A stretch of 64,000 nt of DNA. Origin: Pseudomonas oryzihabitans (GTDB lineage: Bacteria > Pseudomonadota > Gammaproteobacteria > Pseudomonadales > Pseudomonadaceae). Under the pieces are notes generated by a model. That model searched no databases, was not told the origin of the DNA, and worked only from the letters and a program-made list of their open reading frames with translations. A program made the position numbers and the translations under genes. Location of the stretch: contig NZ_VDND01000005.1 of assembly GCF_007665395.1 (NCBI RefSeq), positions 248,001 through 312,000 on the forward strand, in the 5' to 3' direction. This document shows, in pieces, positions 48,842 through 59,163 of the stretch; the first letter of the stretch is position 1; the number at the start of each line of letters is the position of its first letter.

Positions 48842-49732
48842 ATGGATCACATGGACGATTCACCCTTCACCTTCAAGACTCGGCTGCTCACTCTCGAGCC
48901 CGGGATGTATATCCTCAGATATGCCTCCCAGGACAACGCCGAGCAGCCCTGCCTCATCAGCCTGCAGCCTGCCCCCATCGGCAAGAGCTCGGTCGATTTC
49001 TTTCCAGGCGAAACCGTCGTCCGCAATACCCTCTCCCGTCTGGGTGACACCCTGATCGTGCGCGTCAAGAACGGCGCCGGCACCCTGCTCATCACCGAAT
49101 ATCAACGTGCCGATCTGCCGGTACGCAAGGTCGACCTGCGCGTCGATCGGATCGATACCTCCGTCGACATCATTCGTCCCGAACAGCAGCAGGCTCCCGT
49201 CGTCGCGAGCCAGGCGCTGGAATCGGCAGCGCGGGCCGAGCGGCATGGCAGCCCCCTGCTGCTCGAGCTCCTCGGTCATGTTCAGGCCAAAGGGGACGTC
49301 ACGGCCCACGAGTGGGTGGGCAATACCGAACAGGAAGCCCGCCTCGAAGGTTTCGCCATCATCTGGCCGAACAAGCCCCAGGGTGTGGATATCGCCTACA
49401 GCTGCAAGGTCGCCGATGTCTTGCAGCCCGCTGTGCTCAGCGGCAATTTCTCCGGCTCGCGCGGCAAGCGCGCGCCCATCACTGCGGTGGCCATGGCCCT
49501 GGTCGGGCCACGCCGCGCCGAATACGTTCTGGATGCCCAGGCGGTCTTTGCCGGATGTGATCCGCAAGACCTCGTGGACGGCCAGGAAGTTACTGCCCAA
49601 CAGGGGCAGGCCAAGCTCGTCGCTCTACATGTATCGATCACCCCCCGCATCGAGATGAACGCTGCCCGCTACCAGTCTCCCAGGGAAGATCTCACCCAAA
49701 TCCCGCTTCATCCCGCGCAAGTCACCACCTGA
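48842..49732 (+). CDS. Hypothetical protein cotranscribed with the RTX gene
   Basis: A 296-residue soluble protein without signal peptide or membrane segment. Predicted strand-rich N-terminal half (LLTLEPGMYILRYASQ, DTLIVRVKNGAGTLLITEYQ) and a second strand-rich half (AEYVLDAQAVFAGCDP). I do not recognise a family. It lies 24 bases before the RTX/DUF4214 gene and after the promoter candidate, so it is probably cotranscribed with the RTX gene. It may be an accessory protein, chaperone or second substrate of the type I system. Confidence 0.75.
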   Translation: MDHMDDSPFTFKTRLLTLEPGMYILRYASQDNAEQPCLISLQPAPIGKSSVDFFPGETVVRNTLSRLGDTLIVRVKNGAGTLLITEYQRADLPVRKVDLRVDRIDTSVDIIRPEQQQAPVVASQALESAARAERHGSPLLLELLGHVQAKGDVTAHEWVGNTEQEARLEGFAIIWPNKPQGVDIAYSCKVADVLQPAVLSGNFSGSRGKRAPITAVAMALVGPRRAEYVLDAQAVFAGCDPQDLVDGQEVTAQQGQAKLVALHVSITPRIEMNAARYQSPREDLTQIPLHPAQVTT

Positions 49733-49756
49733 CGCGCGACCTAGGAGATTCTTTTC

Positions 49757-50860
49757 ATGCAATACGATGCCGCCATTACGTCCGCTGCTTTCACTACTGC
49801 TCTGGCCGCCACTTCGCTGAACGTCACTACCAAGAGCGTCATTGCCGACCTCCTGGACCTGGACGTGTCCAACTCCACCGTCACTGCCGCTGGCTACAAC
49901 GGCAAGTCGCTGAGCCTGACCGTCGACCCGGTCACTGGCGCTCTGCAGACTCCTGAATTCGTCTCCCTGGATGTGGCTGGTGCTGCTGGTACCGACGTCA
50001 ACATTCCGGTTGGCCCGACCTTGGCCAACGCCTCGGTGTTCCTGATCAACTCGGCCGCCAACATCACCTTCACCGTGGGCAACGCCGTCACCACTCAGGC
50101 CACCGTCGATGCCAGTGGTATCAATCGCGCGATCATCAGCGGCTCGGGCAATGACATCATTGCCGTGACCGATAACGTCAACACCCTGGTGGATGCTGGC
50201 GCGGGTAATGACAAGATCACGACTGCTGGTGGTAATGATGTCGTCATCCTCAATGGTGGCAACAACACCGTCAGCACTGGTGCCGGCGCCGACCTGATCT
50301 ATACCGGAAATGGCAACGACATCGTGGACGCTGGTACCGGCTACGATGTGGTCAGGGTCAGTGGAAGCCTGGCGGATTACACCGTGACCTCGACCAGCAA
50401 CTCGGTGGTACTGACCAGCAGCACGGGTACCGTGACGCTCAGCAACGTGCAGTTCGTGACGGATACTTCGGGCACCAGCTCTGTCGCTATTGCGTCGTCG
50501 CAGTCCGAAGCGACTGTTCTGCGGCTGTACGAAGGTCTGTTCAATCGCAACGCCGATGCCAGTGGTGCTCAGGCTTGGACTGAGGCGTTCGCTGGCAACG
50601 GCGGTGATCTCAAGGCCATCGCTAACGGCTTCCTCGGTTCTGCCGAATTCGCCAGCCTGGGTAACTTGAGCGATGCCCAGTACATCCAGAGTTTGTACAG
50701 CAACGTTCTGGACCGTACCGCTGATGCCGAAGGTTTGGTCACCTGGGCTCAGTTGCTGGCTACCGGTGGCACCCGCGCCGATGTCGCTATCGGCATCGTG
50801 GGTTCCGCGGAGGCTCAGACTCACGACACCAGCGTCATCTTGGTCACCGGCCAGGTCTAA
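49757..50860 (+). CDS. RTX-like calcium-binding secreted protein with C-terminal DUF4214
   Basis: A 367-residue, cysteine-free, Ser/Thr/Ala/Val-rich protein without an N-terminal signal. Residues about 129-200 contain RTX nonapeptides (GAGNDKITT, AGGNDVVIL, GAGADLIYT, GNGNDIVDA, GTGYDVVRV), which bind calcium outside the cell. Residues 250-355 hold two DUF4214 repeats. The short hydrophobic C-terminus (SVILVTGQV) fits a type I secretion signal, and a complete type I system lies 9 kb downstream. It may be a surface-layer or adhesin-type protein. An AGGAG ribosome site precedes the ATG and a strong terminator follows. Confidence 0.85.
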   Translation: MQYDAAITSAAFTTALAATSLNVTTKSVIADLLDLDVSNSTVTAAGYNGKSLSLTVDPVTGALQTPEFVSLDVAGAAGTDVNIPVGPTLANASVFLINSAANITFTVGNAVTTQATVDASGINRAIISGSGNDIIAVTDNVNTLVDAGAGNDKITTAGGNDVVILNGGNNTVSTGAGADLIYTGNGNDIVDAGTGYDVVRVSGSLADYTVTSTSNSVVLTSSTGTVTLSNVQFVTDTSGTSSVAIASSQSEATVLRLYEGLFNRNADASGAQAWTEAFAGNGGDLKAIANGFLGSAEFASLGNLSDAQYIQSLYSNVLDRTADAEGLVTWAQLLATGGTRADVAIGIVGSAEAQTHDTSVILVTGQV

Positions 50861-50883
50861 CGGCGTTTCGTTGACCTGAGACA

Positions 50884-50915
50884 AGACTTCCGGCCCTAGG
50901 GCCGGAAGTCTTTTT
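50884..50915 (+). terminator. Strong rho-independent terminator after the RTX gene
   Basis: AGACTTCCGGCCC and GGCCGGAAGTCT form a 12-base-pair stem with a tight loop, followed by five thymines. It would separate high expression of the RTX gene from the large glycosyltransferase genes. Confidence 0.88.
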
Positions 50916-50965
50916 CAAACCAGTAGCCTTCTGATCCACCTGGCTTTTCGCGGAGACCGCTGCCC

Positions 50966-53470
50966 ATGAGCCAATCGACACTCATGGAGCACTATCAGGC
51001 TCTGCTCCAGGCCGGACAGTCAGACGAGGCTCAACGTCGTCTCGAGCTGGCACTCCAGATTCCCGATCAGCGCCCGGTAGCGCTGGTCTCCGCCGGTCTT
51101 GCGGCGCTCAACAGAGGCGCGCTGGATCAGGCTTTCCTGACCCTGGCCGAAGCCAACGCCAACGCCAGCCTGGCACGGCAGGGCGAAACGGCAGCATTGC
51201 TCGCCCACGTGCTCCTGCAAAAGGGCGAGTCCCAAGCCGCCTACGACTTTCTCGCCGACCCGGCCAATCCTGCCCGTAATACCCCTGCGGTTCGGCTATT
51301 ACGCTTGCGTGCACTCATCGCGCTACCTGGCGTCAAACCGGCGCGACTGGTCGAGCAACTGCCCTACGTCAACAGCGCCGACGAACTGGCCGTGCTATTG
51401 CAGCAGCTGTCACCACGGCGTTGGGGACACGTCGAGTTCGATCCGGCCACCCAGGAAATCCGTGGCTGGGTGCTGGATACCCGGCATCCACAAACGCCGG
51501 TCAAACTCACGTTGAAACTGGGTGATCGTCAACAGACCATCGTCGCCAACCTACCCAGTCCGTTACTGGCCAAGTCGATCAATGGCGGGCGTCATGGTGG
51601 CATTCGCCTCCGTCTGCCTGCCCCGCTCGGCCGTGTGCGCCTGTGCTGGGCGGATGGCAGCGAGGTTCTGGGCAGTCCGCTGGCGGCCGTCGAAGCGCTA
51701 CGGCCCATTCCGGTTGAAGCGCCGGTGGAATCCATCGACCCCGTCGTGGATGTGCTCATTCCCATTTACCGCGGGCGCGAGGCATCGCTCGCCTGTATCC
51801 AGGGCGTGCTCGATAGCCTGGACGCCAACCAGACCCCGATGAACGTGGTGGTGCTGGACGACGAAAGCCCCGAGCCCGAGTTGAGCCAGGCGCTGCGCGA
51901 ATTGGCCGAGGCGGGCCGGATCGAACTCCATCGCAGCCCGGCCAACCTGGGCTTCATCCGCAACATGAATCGGGGCATGGCCCTGCATCGTGCGCGCGAC
52001 GTGGTATGGCTGAACGCCGACGCGCGCGTCTGCGATGACTGGCTGGACAGGCTGCGTGAAGCGGCCTACTCCGCAGCCGAGGTAGCCACCGCGACGCCTT
52101 TCAGCAACAACGGCGAGCTGCTCAGCTTCCCGGAAAGCCGCAGGAGCCACGTCATGCCCACGCTGGACGAACAGCGTGCCCTGCATCGCCAGGCGGCCAG
52201 CGATCTCTCGGCACCGCCCGAGATCGAAGTAGGTTGTGGCTTCTGCTTCTATATCAAGCGCCGGGCGCTGGAGCAGGTCGGCCTGCTCGACGAGATCCAG
52301 CTCAAGCGCGGTTATGGCGAGGAAACCGATTGGTGCCTCAGGGCCAAGGCCCAGGGCTGGCGGCACGTGGCGGCGCAGCGGGTCTTCGTCGCGCACCGCG
52401 GCGGCGTTTCCTTCGGTGCGGAAAAGCTCGAGCGGGTAGCCTTCAACAACGCCATCCTGCGCCAGCGTTACCCCGGCGCGGAACGTGCCTTCGAGCGTTT
52501 CTATCGTCACGATCCGCTCAAGCCCTATCGCCAGCGGCTCCAGCGCGAGCGACTCCCTGAGCTCGGCGCCCAACTGGCGTCGGCCAACACCCGCGCGACG
52601 ATCATCGCGGCCGACCGGCTCGATCTTCTCGCAGCGCTGGGTGGCGACGAACCTGCCTTTGTCCTCGCCTTTCGGCAGACGGATGCCGAGCTGGGAGTCA
52701 GCCTGCGGGTTCACGGCCAGGGGCTGCCGGTGCTCCTGGACTACCGTCTACCCCTGGAAATGGACCAGCTGATCACGGACCTGCAACGGTTGCGGCCTAG
52801 CGCCTTGGGTTACATTCAGCCCGAGCGCTGTCCTGCATTGCTGCAGACCCTTCCCGCGCGGCTCGACGTGCCCTATCGCCTGATCGATCCGGCCGCCGAT
52901 ACCGGCTTCCCAGCCACTGGCTTCCGCGAGGCAGCTAGCGAGCAGCGCGTGACCTTCGCCGCGCTGGCCACCGCGCTGCTGATGAGCAATCCCCAGGTCC
53001 CCGTTGCGACGAGCGCGTCTTTTGCGTCGCTCGACCAGCCACCGACCCCGCGCCTGGGCAATATCCTGATCGCTGATTCCCTCGCGGATCCAGGACTGGC
53101 CCAGGCCTGGTTGCAGCTGGTTCGTCTGAGCCGGCGGCAGGGCCTGACCTGTCGCTTCCTGCTCCTTGAGCGCACGCCTTGGGAAAAGAGCCTGCTCGCC
53201 AGTGGCAATGTCAGCCCCCTGATCGAGTTACCTGGTATCGCCCGGTCCCGGATACCTGCCTTGGCCGGCTGTACCCTGGCCTTGAGTCTCGAGGCCGCAC
53301 CAGCCAGTGCCTGGTTCGCGCCTCAAATTGCCCGGCATACCGCCTTGCCCCTTTATGCACCCGCAGGGGTGGTCGCGACCGAAGTGGGCGCCCATCCCCT
53401 CGGTCTGCTGCCCGCGCCCCTGAATGCCCTGCTAGGCGACGCCCTTCCCGACAGGTTTCTCCATGACTGA
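50966..53470 (+). CDS. Large multidomain GT2 glycosyltransferase I
   Basis: An 834-residue protein. Residues 1-150 are helical and TPR-like; about 150-245 form a strand-rich domain with GHVEFDPATQEIRGWVLD; residues 258-500 are a GT2 domain (VDVLIPIYRG, DDES near 298, ANLGFIRNMNRG, LNADARV near 349, and GYGEETDWCLRAKAQG near 450). The C-terminal third is unassigned. The same strand-rich module occurs in the next two transferases. Placed between an RTX protein and a type I exporter, it may glycosylate the exported protein; it could instead serve a polysaccharide. Confidence 0.85.
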   Translation: MSQSTLMEHYQALLQAGQSDEAQRRLELALQIPDQRPVALVSAGLAALNRGALDQAFLTLAEANANASLARQGETAALLAHVLLQKGESQAAYDFLADPANPARNTPAVRLLRLRALIALPGVKPARLVEQLPYVNSADELAVLLQQLSPRRWGHVEFDPATQEIRGWVLDTRHPQTPVKLTLKLGDRQQTIVANLPSPLLAKSINGGRHGGIRLRLPAPLGRVRLCWADGSEVLGSPLAAVEALRPIPVEAPVESIDPVVDVLIPIYRGREASLACIQGVLDSLDANQTPMNVVVLDDESPEPELSQALRELAEAGRIELHRSPANLGFIRNMNRGMALHRARDVVWLNADARVCDDWLDRLREAAYSAAEVATATPFSNNGELLSFPESRRSHVMPTLDEQRALHRQAASDLSAPPEIEVGCGFCFYIKRRALEQVGLLDEIQLKRGYGEETDWCLRAKAQGWRHVAAQRVFVAHRGGVSFGAEKLERVAFNNAILRQRYPGAERAFERFYRHDPLKPYRQRLQRERLPELGAQLASANTRATIIAADRLDLLAALGGDEPAFVLAFRQTDAELGVSLRVHGQGLPVLLDYRLPLEMDQLITDLQRLRPSALGYIQPERCPALLQTLPARLDVPYRLIDPAADTGFPATGFREAASEQRVTFAALATALLMSNPQVPVATSASFASLDQPPTPRLGNILIADSLADPGLAQAWLQLVRLSRRQGLTCRFLLLERTPWEKSLLASGNVSPLIELPGIARSRIPALAGCTLALSLEAAPASAWFAPQIARHTALPLYAPAGVVATEVGAHPLGLLPAPLNALLGDALPDRFLHD

Positions 53471-55814
53471 ACTCTCCAAAGCTCCCGCCCTGGTCACCGT
53501 GCAAGGCCAGATCCAGGGTCTTCACGGCAACGTGCTCGAGGGCTGGGCCTTCGATCCTGCCCAGCCCGATCTGCGTCTGGCGCTGGAAGTCGTCATCGAT
53601 GGGGCGTGCGTAGCCTTGGTACGTGCGGACACCTATCAGCACGATCCGCTGGCTGGTGACGGCTTTCATGGCTTCGCCCTCCAGTTGCAACCGGCCTGGC
53701 TCAGCGGGGCTCGGCGTATCGCCGTGCGGTTGGCCAACGAGGGCCCCTGGATCGGTGAGCCCTTGGAGCTACCCAACGAGAAGCCTGTCAAGGGCGAGTC
53801 CCAGGTGCCGGGCAGTCAGGTCTGGTACGGCGGTGGCCTTGTCGTAGCGGGTTGGATCTGGGATGAAACCACCCCGGGACGTCACGTCGAGGTGCGGGCG
53901 CGCCTGGGCGATCAGATCGTCGCCCGTTGCCTGGCGGATCTGCACCATCCGGCACTCATCTATCGCGCCGATGCCGATCATGGCTACAGCCTGGAGCTGC
54001 CCTGGCAGTTCGGTGACGGCGAGCGCCGCGAGGTGCATATCGAGGACGATCAAGGCCGACCGCTACACGGCAGCCCCATCACCGTCTGTTGCCATGCCGA
54101 AGGACTCGGCGCCCTGGTGGCCGCCCACTGGCCTGCGCAGGCCGACCCGGCACCCCGCGACCTGCTCATTCGCCTGGCGCGCGATTACGACCAGCGCTGT
54201 CCGCGTAGTGCCGGCTTCGGCCATTACCCCGAGTGGTTCGCTCACTACCAGCGCGCCCCTGAGTACCCACAAGCCGTGACGGGTAGCAGGATCGCCGTTC
54301 TGCTCCATGGGCAAGCCGGTGAAACCGAGCGGCAGGCGTGCCTGGACAGCCTGAGCCAACAACGCCTGCGGCCCCTCACCCAGGCCGTCGCCGATCCCGC
54401 TGACGTATCCACCTCCTTGCAGCTGCTGTTGGAGGAGGGGGCCGACGCTGTGCTGTTCCAGCCATTGGATAGTCGTCTGCTGCCCCACGCCCTCGACCAA
54501 CTGGCGCTGGCGCTGCAACCGAAGGAGGCAGGCAAGCACGTGGCTTGGGCCTTCGCCGATAGCGATCAGGACGCAGCGGATGGCCAGCGTAGCAACCCCT
54601 GGTTCAAACCGAGCTGGGATCTGGACCTCTACCTGGGCGCTGACCTCTTCACCGCCGGCGCCCTGTTTGGCCGCGACATCGCCCAGCGCGCCGTCCAACT
54701 GCTGAACGCAGCGCCCGAGCTGCCACGCGATCATGAAGGGGTACTCGCCGCCCTTATCCTGGCCACGGAGCAAGACAGGCTGGGCGTTGCTCGCGTGACT
54801 CAGGTGCTCAGCCATCGCAGTGCCAACAGTCCCGCAACGCCGGCCGCTTGTGATGCCGGCAAGCCGCAGCGTCTTGAGCGCCTGACCTGGCTGGTGAACA
54901 AGCTACGTCCGGGTACCCGTCTAAGCCGCCAGTCCAAGCTGCCCGGTACGCTACGCACCCACTGGCCGCTGCCCGAGCGTCTACCCAAGGTCAGTCTGAT
55001 CATCCCCACCCGGGATGCCTACCAGCTCCTGCATGCCTGCATGGAAGGTCTGCTGACCCAGACCGACTACCCGGACCTGGAACTCATCATCGTCGACAAC
55101 CAGACCAGCGATCCCGAAACGCTCGCCTACTTCGACGAACTCAAGGGGCGTGGTGTACGCATCCTGCCGCATCCCTATCCCTTCAACTACGCCACCCTGA
55201 ACAACGTCGGTGTCGAGTTCGCCACGGGGGAATACATAGGTCTCATCAACAACGATATCGAGATCCTGCATCCGGATTGGCTCAAGGAAATGATGAGTCT
55301 GGCGCTACGACCTGATGTTGGAGCGGTAGGCGCCAAGCTGCTGTGGAAGAACGACATGGTCCAGCACGCCGGCGTCGTCATCGGTATCAACGGCCTGGCC
55401 GCCCATACTGGCAACAACTGGATGCGCAACGATCCGGGCTACCTGGGTTTCAACCACCTTGTCCGCCGCCAGAGCGCCTGCACCACCGCCTGCCTGATCC
55501 TGCGTCGTGATCTCTACAGGCAGATCGAGGGCATGGACGAGGTCCGGCACCCTGTTGCCTTCAACGACGTGGACATGTGCCTGCGCATCAATGAGCTCGG
55601 CCTGAAGATTCTCTGGACGCCGTTCGCTGAGTTGATTCATGCAGAGTCGGCGAGTCGGGGTAAAGATAGCACTACCGAAAAAAGATACCGAGCTTATCGA
55701 GAGCAGCGGAAGTTATTGAGTCGCTGGGGCGAGAATTATAAATACGATCCATATTACTCAACGCATCTCAATGCTGACTGGGCGCTTGGTCCTTTTATGG
55801 GAATGAGGTTTTAA
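53463..55814 (+). CDS. Large multidomain GT2 glycosyltransferase II
   Basis: A 783-residue protein starting eight bases inside the previous gene. Two strand-rich modules (about 10-110 and 115-215, each with a GxxxxGWxxD pattern) precede a variable middle and a GT2 domain at about 505-760 (KVSLIIPTRDAY, IIVDNQTSD, INNDIEIL near 595, FNDVDMCLRINELG near 700) of the rhamnosyltransferase type. The codon usage is GC-rich until about 55,640 and then turns AT-rich for the last 50 codons, which marks the left edge of a foreign-looking segment. Confidence 0.85.
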   Translation: MTELSKAPALVTVQGQIQGLHGNVLEGWAFDPAQPDLRLALEVVIDGACVALVRADTYQHDPLAGDGFHGFALQLQPAWLSGARRIAVRLANEGPWIGEPLELPNEKPVKGESQVPGSQVWYGGGLVVAGWIWDETTPGRHVEVRARLGDQIVARCLADLHHPALIYRADADHGYSLELPWQFGDGERREVHIEDDQGRPLHGSPITVCCHAEGLGALVAAHWPAQADPAPRDLLIRLARDYDQRCPRSAGFGHYPEWFAHYQRAPEYPQAVTGSRIAVLLHGQAGETERQACLDSLSQQRLRPLTQAVADPADVSTSLQLLLEEGADAVLFQPLDSRLLPHALDQLALALQPKEAGKHVAWAFADSDQDAADGQRSNPWFKPSWDLDLYLGADLFTAGALFGRDIAQRAVQLLNAAPELPRDHEGVLAALILATEQDRLGVARVTQVLSHRSANSPATPAACDAGKPQRLERLTWLVNKLRPGTRLSRQSKLPGTLRTHWPLPERLPKVSLIIPTRDAYQLLHACMEGLLTQTDYPDLELIIVDNQTSDPETLAYFDELKGRGVRILPHPYPFNYATLNNVGVEFATGEYIGLINNDIEILHPDWLKEMMSLALRPDVGAVGAKLLWKNDMVQHAGVVIGINGLAAHTGNNWMRNDPGYLGFNHLVRRQSACTTACLILRRDLYRQIEGMDEVRHPVAFNDVDMCLRINELGLKILWTPFAELIHAESASRGKDSTTEKRYRAYREQRKLLSRWGENYKYDPYYSTHLNADWALGPFMGMRF

Positions 55815-55827
55815 AGGAATGCATAAT

Positions 55828-58800
55828 ATGAGTTTTCAACTTCTCGAAGGTGCGGGCAATTTAAATTGTATTTTCAAAAAAGCGTTAGATGGCATTTTTG
55901 AAGGATGGTTGTTCAACGTTAGCAATCCCAGTAGACGCTATGAAATAGAAGTAATAGTTAATGGGTCGATTGCTGCCACAGTTTCGGCAGATATCTATAA
56001 AGAGTCTAAAGATACTGTTGGTGAAAAAAATCAAAACTGCGGATTTTATCTCGATCTAAGATATTTCTTGAAGCCAAACCACATAGCTCAAGTGAATTTC
56101 AGGGTTAAAAACAAAGGGGTTTATCTATTTAAAGAGAATTTTTCTTTTGAATGGAAAGATGACCGAAGTGTAGTAGGTCACCTCGAAAATTTCTCGGATG
56201 AATTTGTTGTGAGTGGTTGGGCTTACTCTCTGTCTGAAGAAAAGCCTGCAATTATAGATGTTTTTTTAAACGGTGACCTAATAGCGACAGGCTTGGCAGA
56301 TGGCTTTAGGCCTGACGTGCAGATGCACGTTCGAGATAGACTTAGATGCGGATTCAAAATCAAATTACCGCCACAGGCTGTAAAAGATTTTTCAGGGCAT
56401 ATTCATATATTGGTGAATGGATGTCCAATAGCCAATGGCGTCTTAAGATTTTCTCTACTCGGAAAGGCGTCTCTCGAGTTAGGGGAAATTAAAGCAGCAA
56501 AATTAAAAATTTCACTAACAGGCGTATACATCCGCGAATGTGTCGTCGATATCTTCGTGGACGGGATCTTTTGCGAAAAAATAAAGGTTTGTTATGCTGA
56601 AGATTATCTATTGAATGGCGAATGGCTAATTCCCAATCACTTGAGAGATGGAAGCAGACACGTCATTCAGGGATTCGTAAATGGTCTTGGACAGCTGCGT
56701 AGCGACATAAAAAATATTAAATATCCAGATTTCGCCATACATATTGATAAAGTTGGAAAGTCTTCTATTGCGGGCTGGGTCTTTCAAAAAGACAGCGATT
56801 TTCCAGTGGCCGTTGATTGCTACCACAACGATATCCTCATTGGCTCATTTTTTGCCAATGAAATCAGAGATGATGTCAAGTTTTCGCATCAACTTGTGTC
56901 TTCTAGACACGGCTTTACCTTTGAGATAGACGATGAGTTATCTGGGAGCTCTAAGTTATATTTTGAAGATGCGGCCACAAATGTAGCTATTGCTGAGATT
57001 CATATAAGTGACCGGTTTGAGGATCTTCAAGAGGCAGTCCGGTTAGGTTTCGGCGTTGACAACAAGGCAGGTGTCTTTAAAAGCCTACTGGCTGACAGCC
57101 TAACAAGTGAAAAAGGTGGATTTGACTATAGATTGGTTGATCCAACCCCTAAATCTATTCAAAGCTCTGATATCCTAACAGTTATCCTTCCAATATACGA
57201 TGGTTATATTGAAACTGTTGAGTGTCTAGATAGTTTGCTTACGGCCAAAAACACAGTAAAGCACCGTCTTATCGTAATAAATGATAATAGCCCAAATGTT
57301 GAGATTAATAGATATTTGGAAGAAGTGGATTTTGGCATTTTTGGCAACGCGGTATACATAAAGAGAACAAGGAATGGGGGGTTCTCTGAGGCCGTAAACG
57401 CTGGATATTCTATTGCCGGAAGGTCCGATGTTGTAATTGTAAATGCCGATGCTGTAATCCAAGACAACTGGTTGGATAAGCTTGTTCATATCGCCGAGAG
57501 TGAACCGAATATTGCAACTGTTACTCCATTTACTAATAATGGCGAGGTTGCGACTTATCCATACATCTGCAAGTCGCTGGCAGTTTCACATTTGGATCTC
57601 GCGAAAGAGGTAAATGCTGCCGCGGAGAGGAGAAACTTAAGAAAATTTGTTGAGATTCCAGTAGCAATTGGATTTTGCATGTATATCAAAAGGGCATGCT
57701 TAGACCAGATTGGCTACTTCGATGCCGCAAAATGGGGACGTGGCTATGGTGAAGAAGTAGAGTTTTGTATCAAGGCGCTTAGCTTTGGGTGGAAACACGT
57801 TCTGGCAGTAGATTCTTTTGCAATTCACAGGGGGAATGTTTCGTTTGGTAATGAAAAGTTAGAGCGAATAATTAAAAGTTCAAAAATCATATCGAATGAT
57901 TATCCGTACTACGATTCGTATGTGCAAAGGTATATTTCTGACGATCCGGCTAGAGTCTATCGCCGAAATATTAGTGTTGATCTTTTAAGTAAGGATATAA
58001 GTCAAAATAGCGCGTTGATAATTTCACATGCTTTTGGCGGTGGTACTAAAAAGTATGTTGATGATATTTGTAGACTCTATAAGAATTCGGGCTATAGCAT
58101 ATCTCTCCTAGAAGTTGGCGGAGATCGCTGCTATAGAATGCATCTTCATACTAATCAATCAAAATGGAACGGTTTCTTCCAAAATGTTCATGTCGAAATT
58201 TATAAATCGACAGAGTCTGAGAAGCTATTAGAAGATCTCCGGATACTTAATTTTGATAAGGTTCACCTCAACAGTCCGTTCGGATTGAACGCTGATATTC
58301 TCAAGTGGATTATAGAAAAGAATTATATTCTTACACTGCACGACTATGCATGGGTATGTCCTTGGGTAACCATGCAAGGTTTGGATGGAAATTTTCAAGA
58401 GAAAATCTCTGCTGAAGATATAGATCTTCATCAGCCTCACAAACTGCTGATTTCTTTTTACAACGATGCCAAAGAAAGCGGAAAAGAATATAGCAGTTCA
58501 TTTGTAGATCTATTTAGAAGCGCAAAGAAAATAATCTGTGCTTCAGACGATACGAAAAGAAGAATGGAAGCGCATGGCTTACTCGGACAATATATTGTAA
58601 AGGATCATCCGCTTGTTAAGTCTCCGATTAAAAGTAATTTAAGGAAAACCACGACAGGGCATGAAATTAATGTAGGCATTATTGGCGCTATATCTGATAT
58701 AAAGGGGTATTGGCAGCTTTTAGATTTGGCGACAACGGCGAAGCGTCTAAATATGCCGTTAAAATTTACTGTTTTTGGTTACACTCAAGACGATAAGGCA

Positions 58801-59163
58801 TTTGATGGGTTAAGCAATGTAGAGATACTTGGTCTTTATAATGAAGATGATATAGGCGACTTAACTTCAGGGTACGGAGTCGATCTTGCACTGTTTCCGT
58901 ACCAGATAGCAGAAACGTATTCATACACATTGTCACTTTGTTTTGAGCTGGGAATTTGGCCACTTGTCACCGACATCGGGGCTCCGGCAGAGCGGGTTAG
59001 AAAGCTATCTTATGGTACAACATACCCTGTTGATACAAACTCAACACAGCTATGCCGGCTATTGATAAATGTAGCAAATGCCCATAACAAAGAAAAAGGA
59101 CAGGGACCGTCATTCACTGTATGTGAAAATATCTCTGACTATATTGAGGGGAAATTATTTTGA
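55828..59163 (+). CDS. Giant GT2-GT4 fusion glycosyltransferase III (AT-rich)
   Basis: A 1,111-residue protein with AT-rich codons throughout. About four strand-rich modules of the GxxxGWxxD type occupy residues 1-440; a GT2 domain follows (about 448-690: TVILPIYDGY, NDNSPN, VNADAVIQ, GRGYGEEVEFCIKAL), then a GT4-like domain (about 725-1105, with LTLHDYAWVCPW and VGIIGAISDIKGYWQLLDL). Two transferases in one chain suggest that it adds two sugars in turn. AAAGGA is directly before an ATG at 55819, so the ATG nine bases on (55828) is the better start. Confidence 0.85.
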   Translation: MSFQLLEGAGNLNCIFKKALDGIFEGWLFNVSNPSRRYEIEVIVNGSIAATVSADIYKESKDTVGEKNQNCGFYLDLRYFLKPNHIAQVNFRVKNKGVYLFKENFSFEWKDDRSVVGHLENFSDEFVVSGWAYSLSEEKPAIIDVFLNGDLIATGLADGFRPDVQMHVRDRLRCGFKIKLPPQAVKDFSGHIHILVNGCPIANGVLRFSLLGKASLELGEIKAAKLKISLTGVYIRECVVDIFVDGIFCEKIKVCYAEDYLLNGEWLIPNHLRDGSRHVIQGFVNGLGQLRSDIKNIKYPDFAIHIDKVGKSSIAGWVFQKDSDFPVAVDCYHNDILIGSFFANEIRDDVKFSHQLVSSRHGFTFEIDDELSGSSKLYFEDAATNVAIAEIHISDRFEDLQEAVRLGFGVDNKAGVFKSLLADSLTSEKGGFDYRLVDPTPKSIQSSDILTVILPIYDGYIETVECLDSLLTAKNTVKHRLIVINDNSPNVEINRYLEEVDFGIFGNAVYIKRTRNGGFSEAVNAGYSIAGRSDVVIVNADAVIQDNWLDKLVHIAESEPNIATVTPFTNNGEVATYPYICKSLAVSHLDLAKEVNAAAERRNLRKFVEIPVAIGFCMYIKRACLDQIGYFDAAKWGRGYGEEVEFCIKALSFGWKHVLAVDSFAIHRGNVSFGNEKLERIIKSSKIISNDYPYYDSYVQRYISDDPARVYRRNISVDLLSKDISQNSALIISHAFGGGTKKYVDDICRLYKNSGYSISLLEVGGDRCYRMHLHTNQSKWNGFFQNVHVEIYKSTESEKLLEDLRILNFDKVHLNSPFGLNADILKWIIEKNYILTLHDYAWVCPWVTMQGLDGNFQEKISAEDIDLHQPHKLLISFYNDAKESGKEYSSSFVDLFRSAKKIICASDDTKRRMEAHGLLGQYIVKDHPLVKSPIKSNLRKTTTGHEINVGIIGAISDIKGYWQLLDLATTAKRLNMPLKFTVFGYTQDDKAFDGLSNVEILGLYNEDDIGDLTSGYGVDLALFPYQIAETYSYTLSLCFELGIWPLVTDIGAPAERVRKLSYGTTYPVDTNSTQLCRLLINVANAHNKEKGQGPSFTVCENISDYIEGKLF

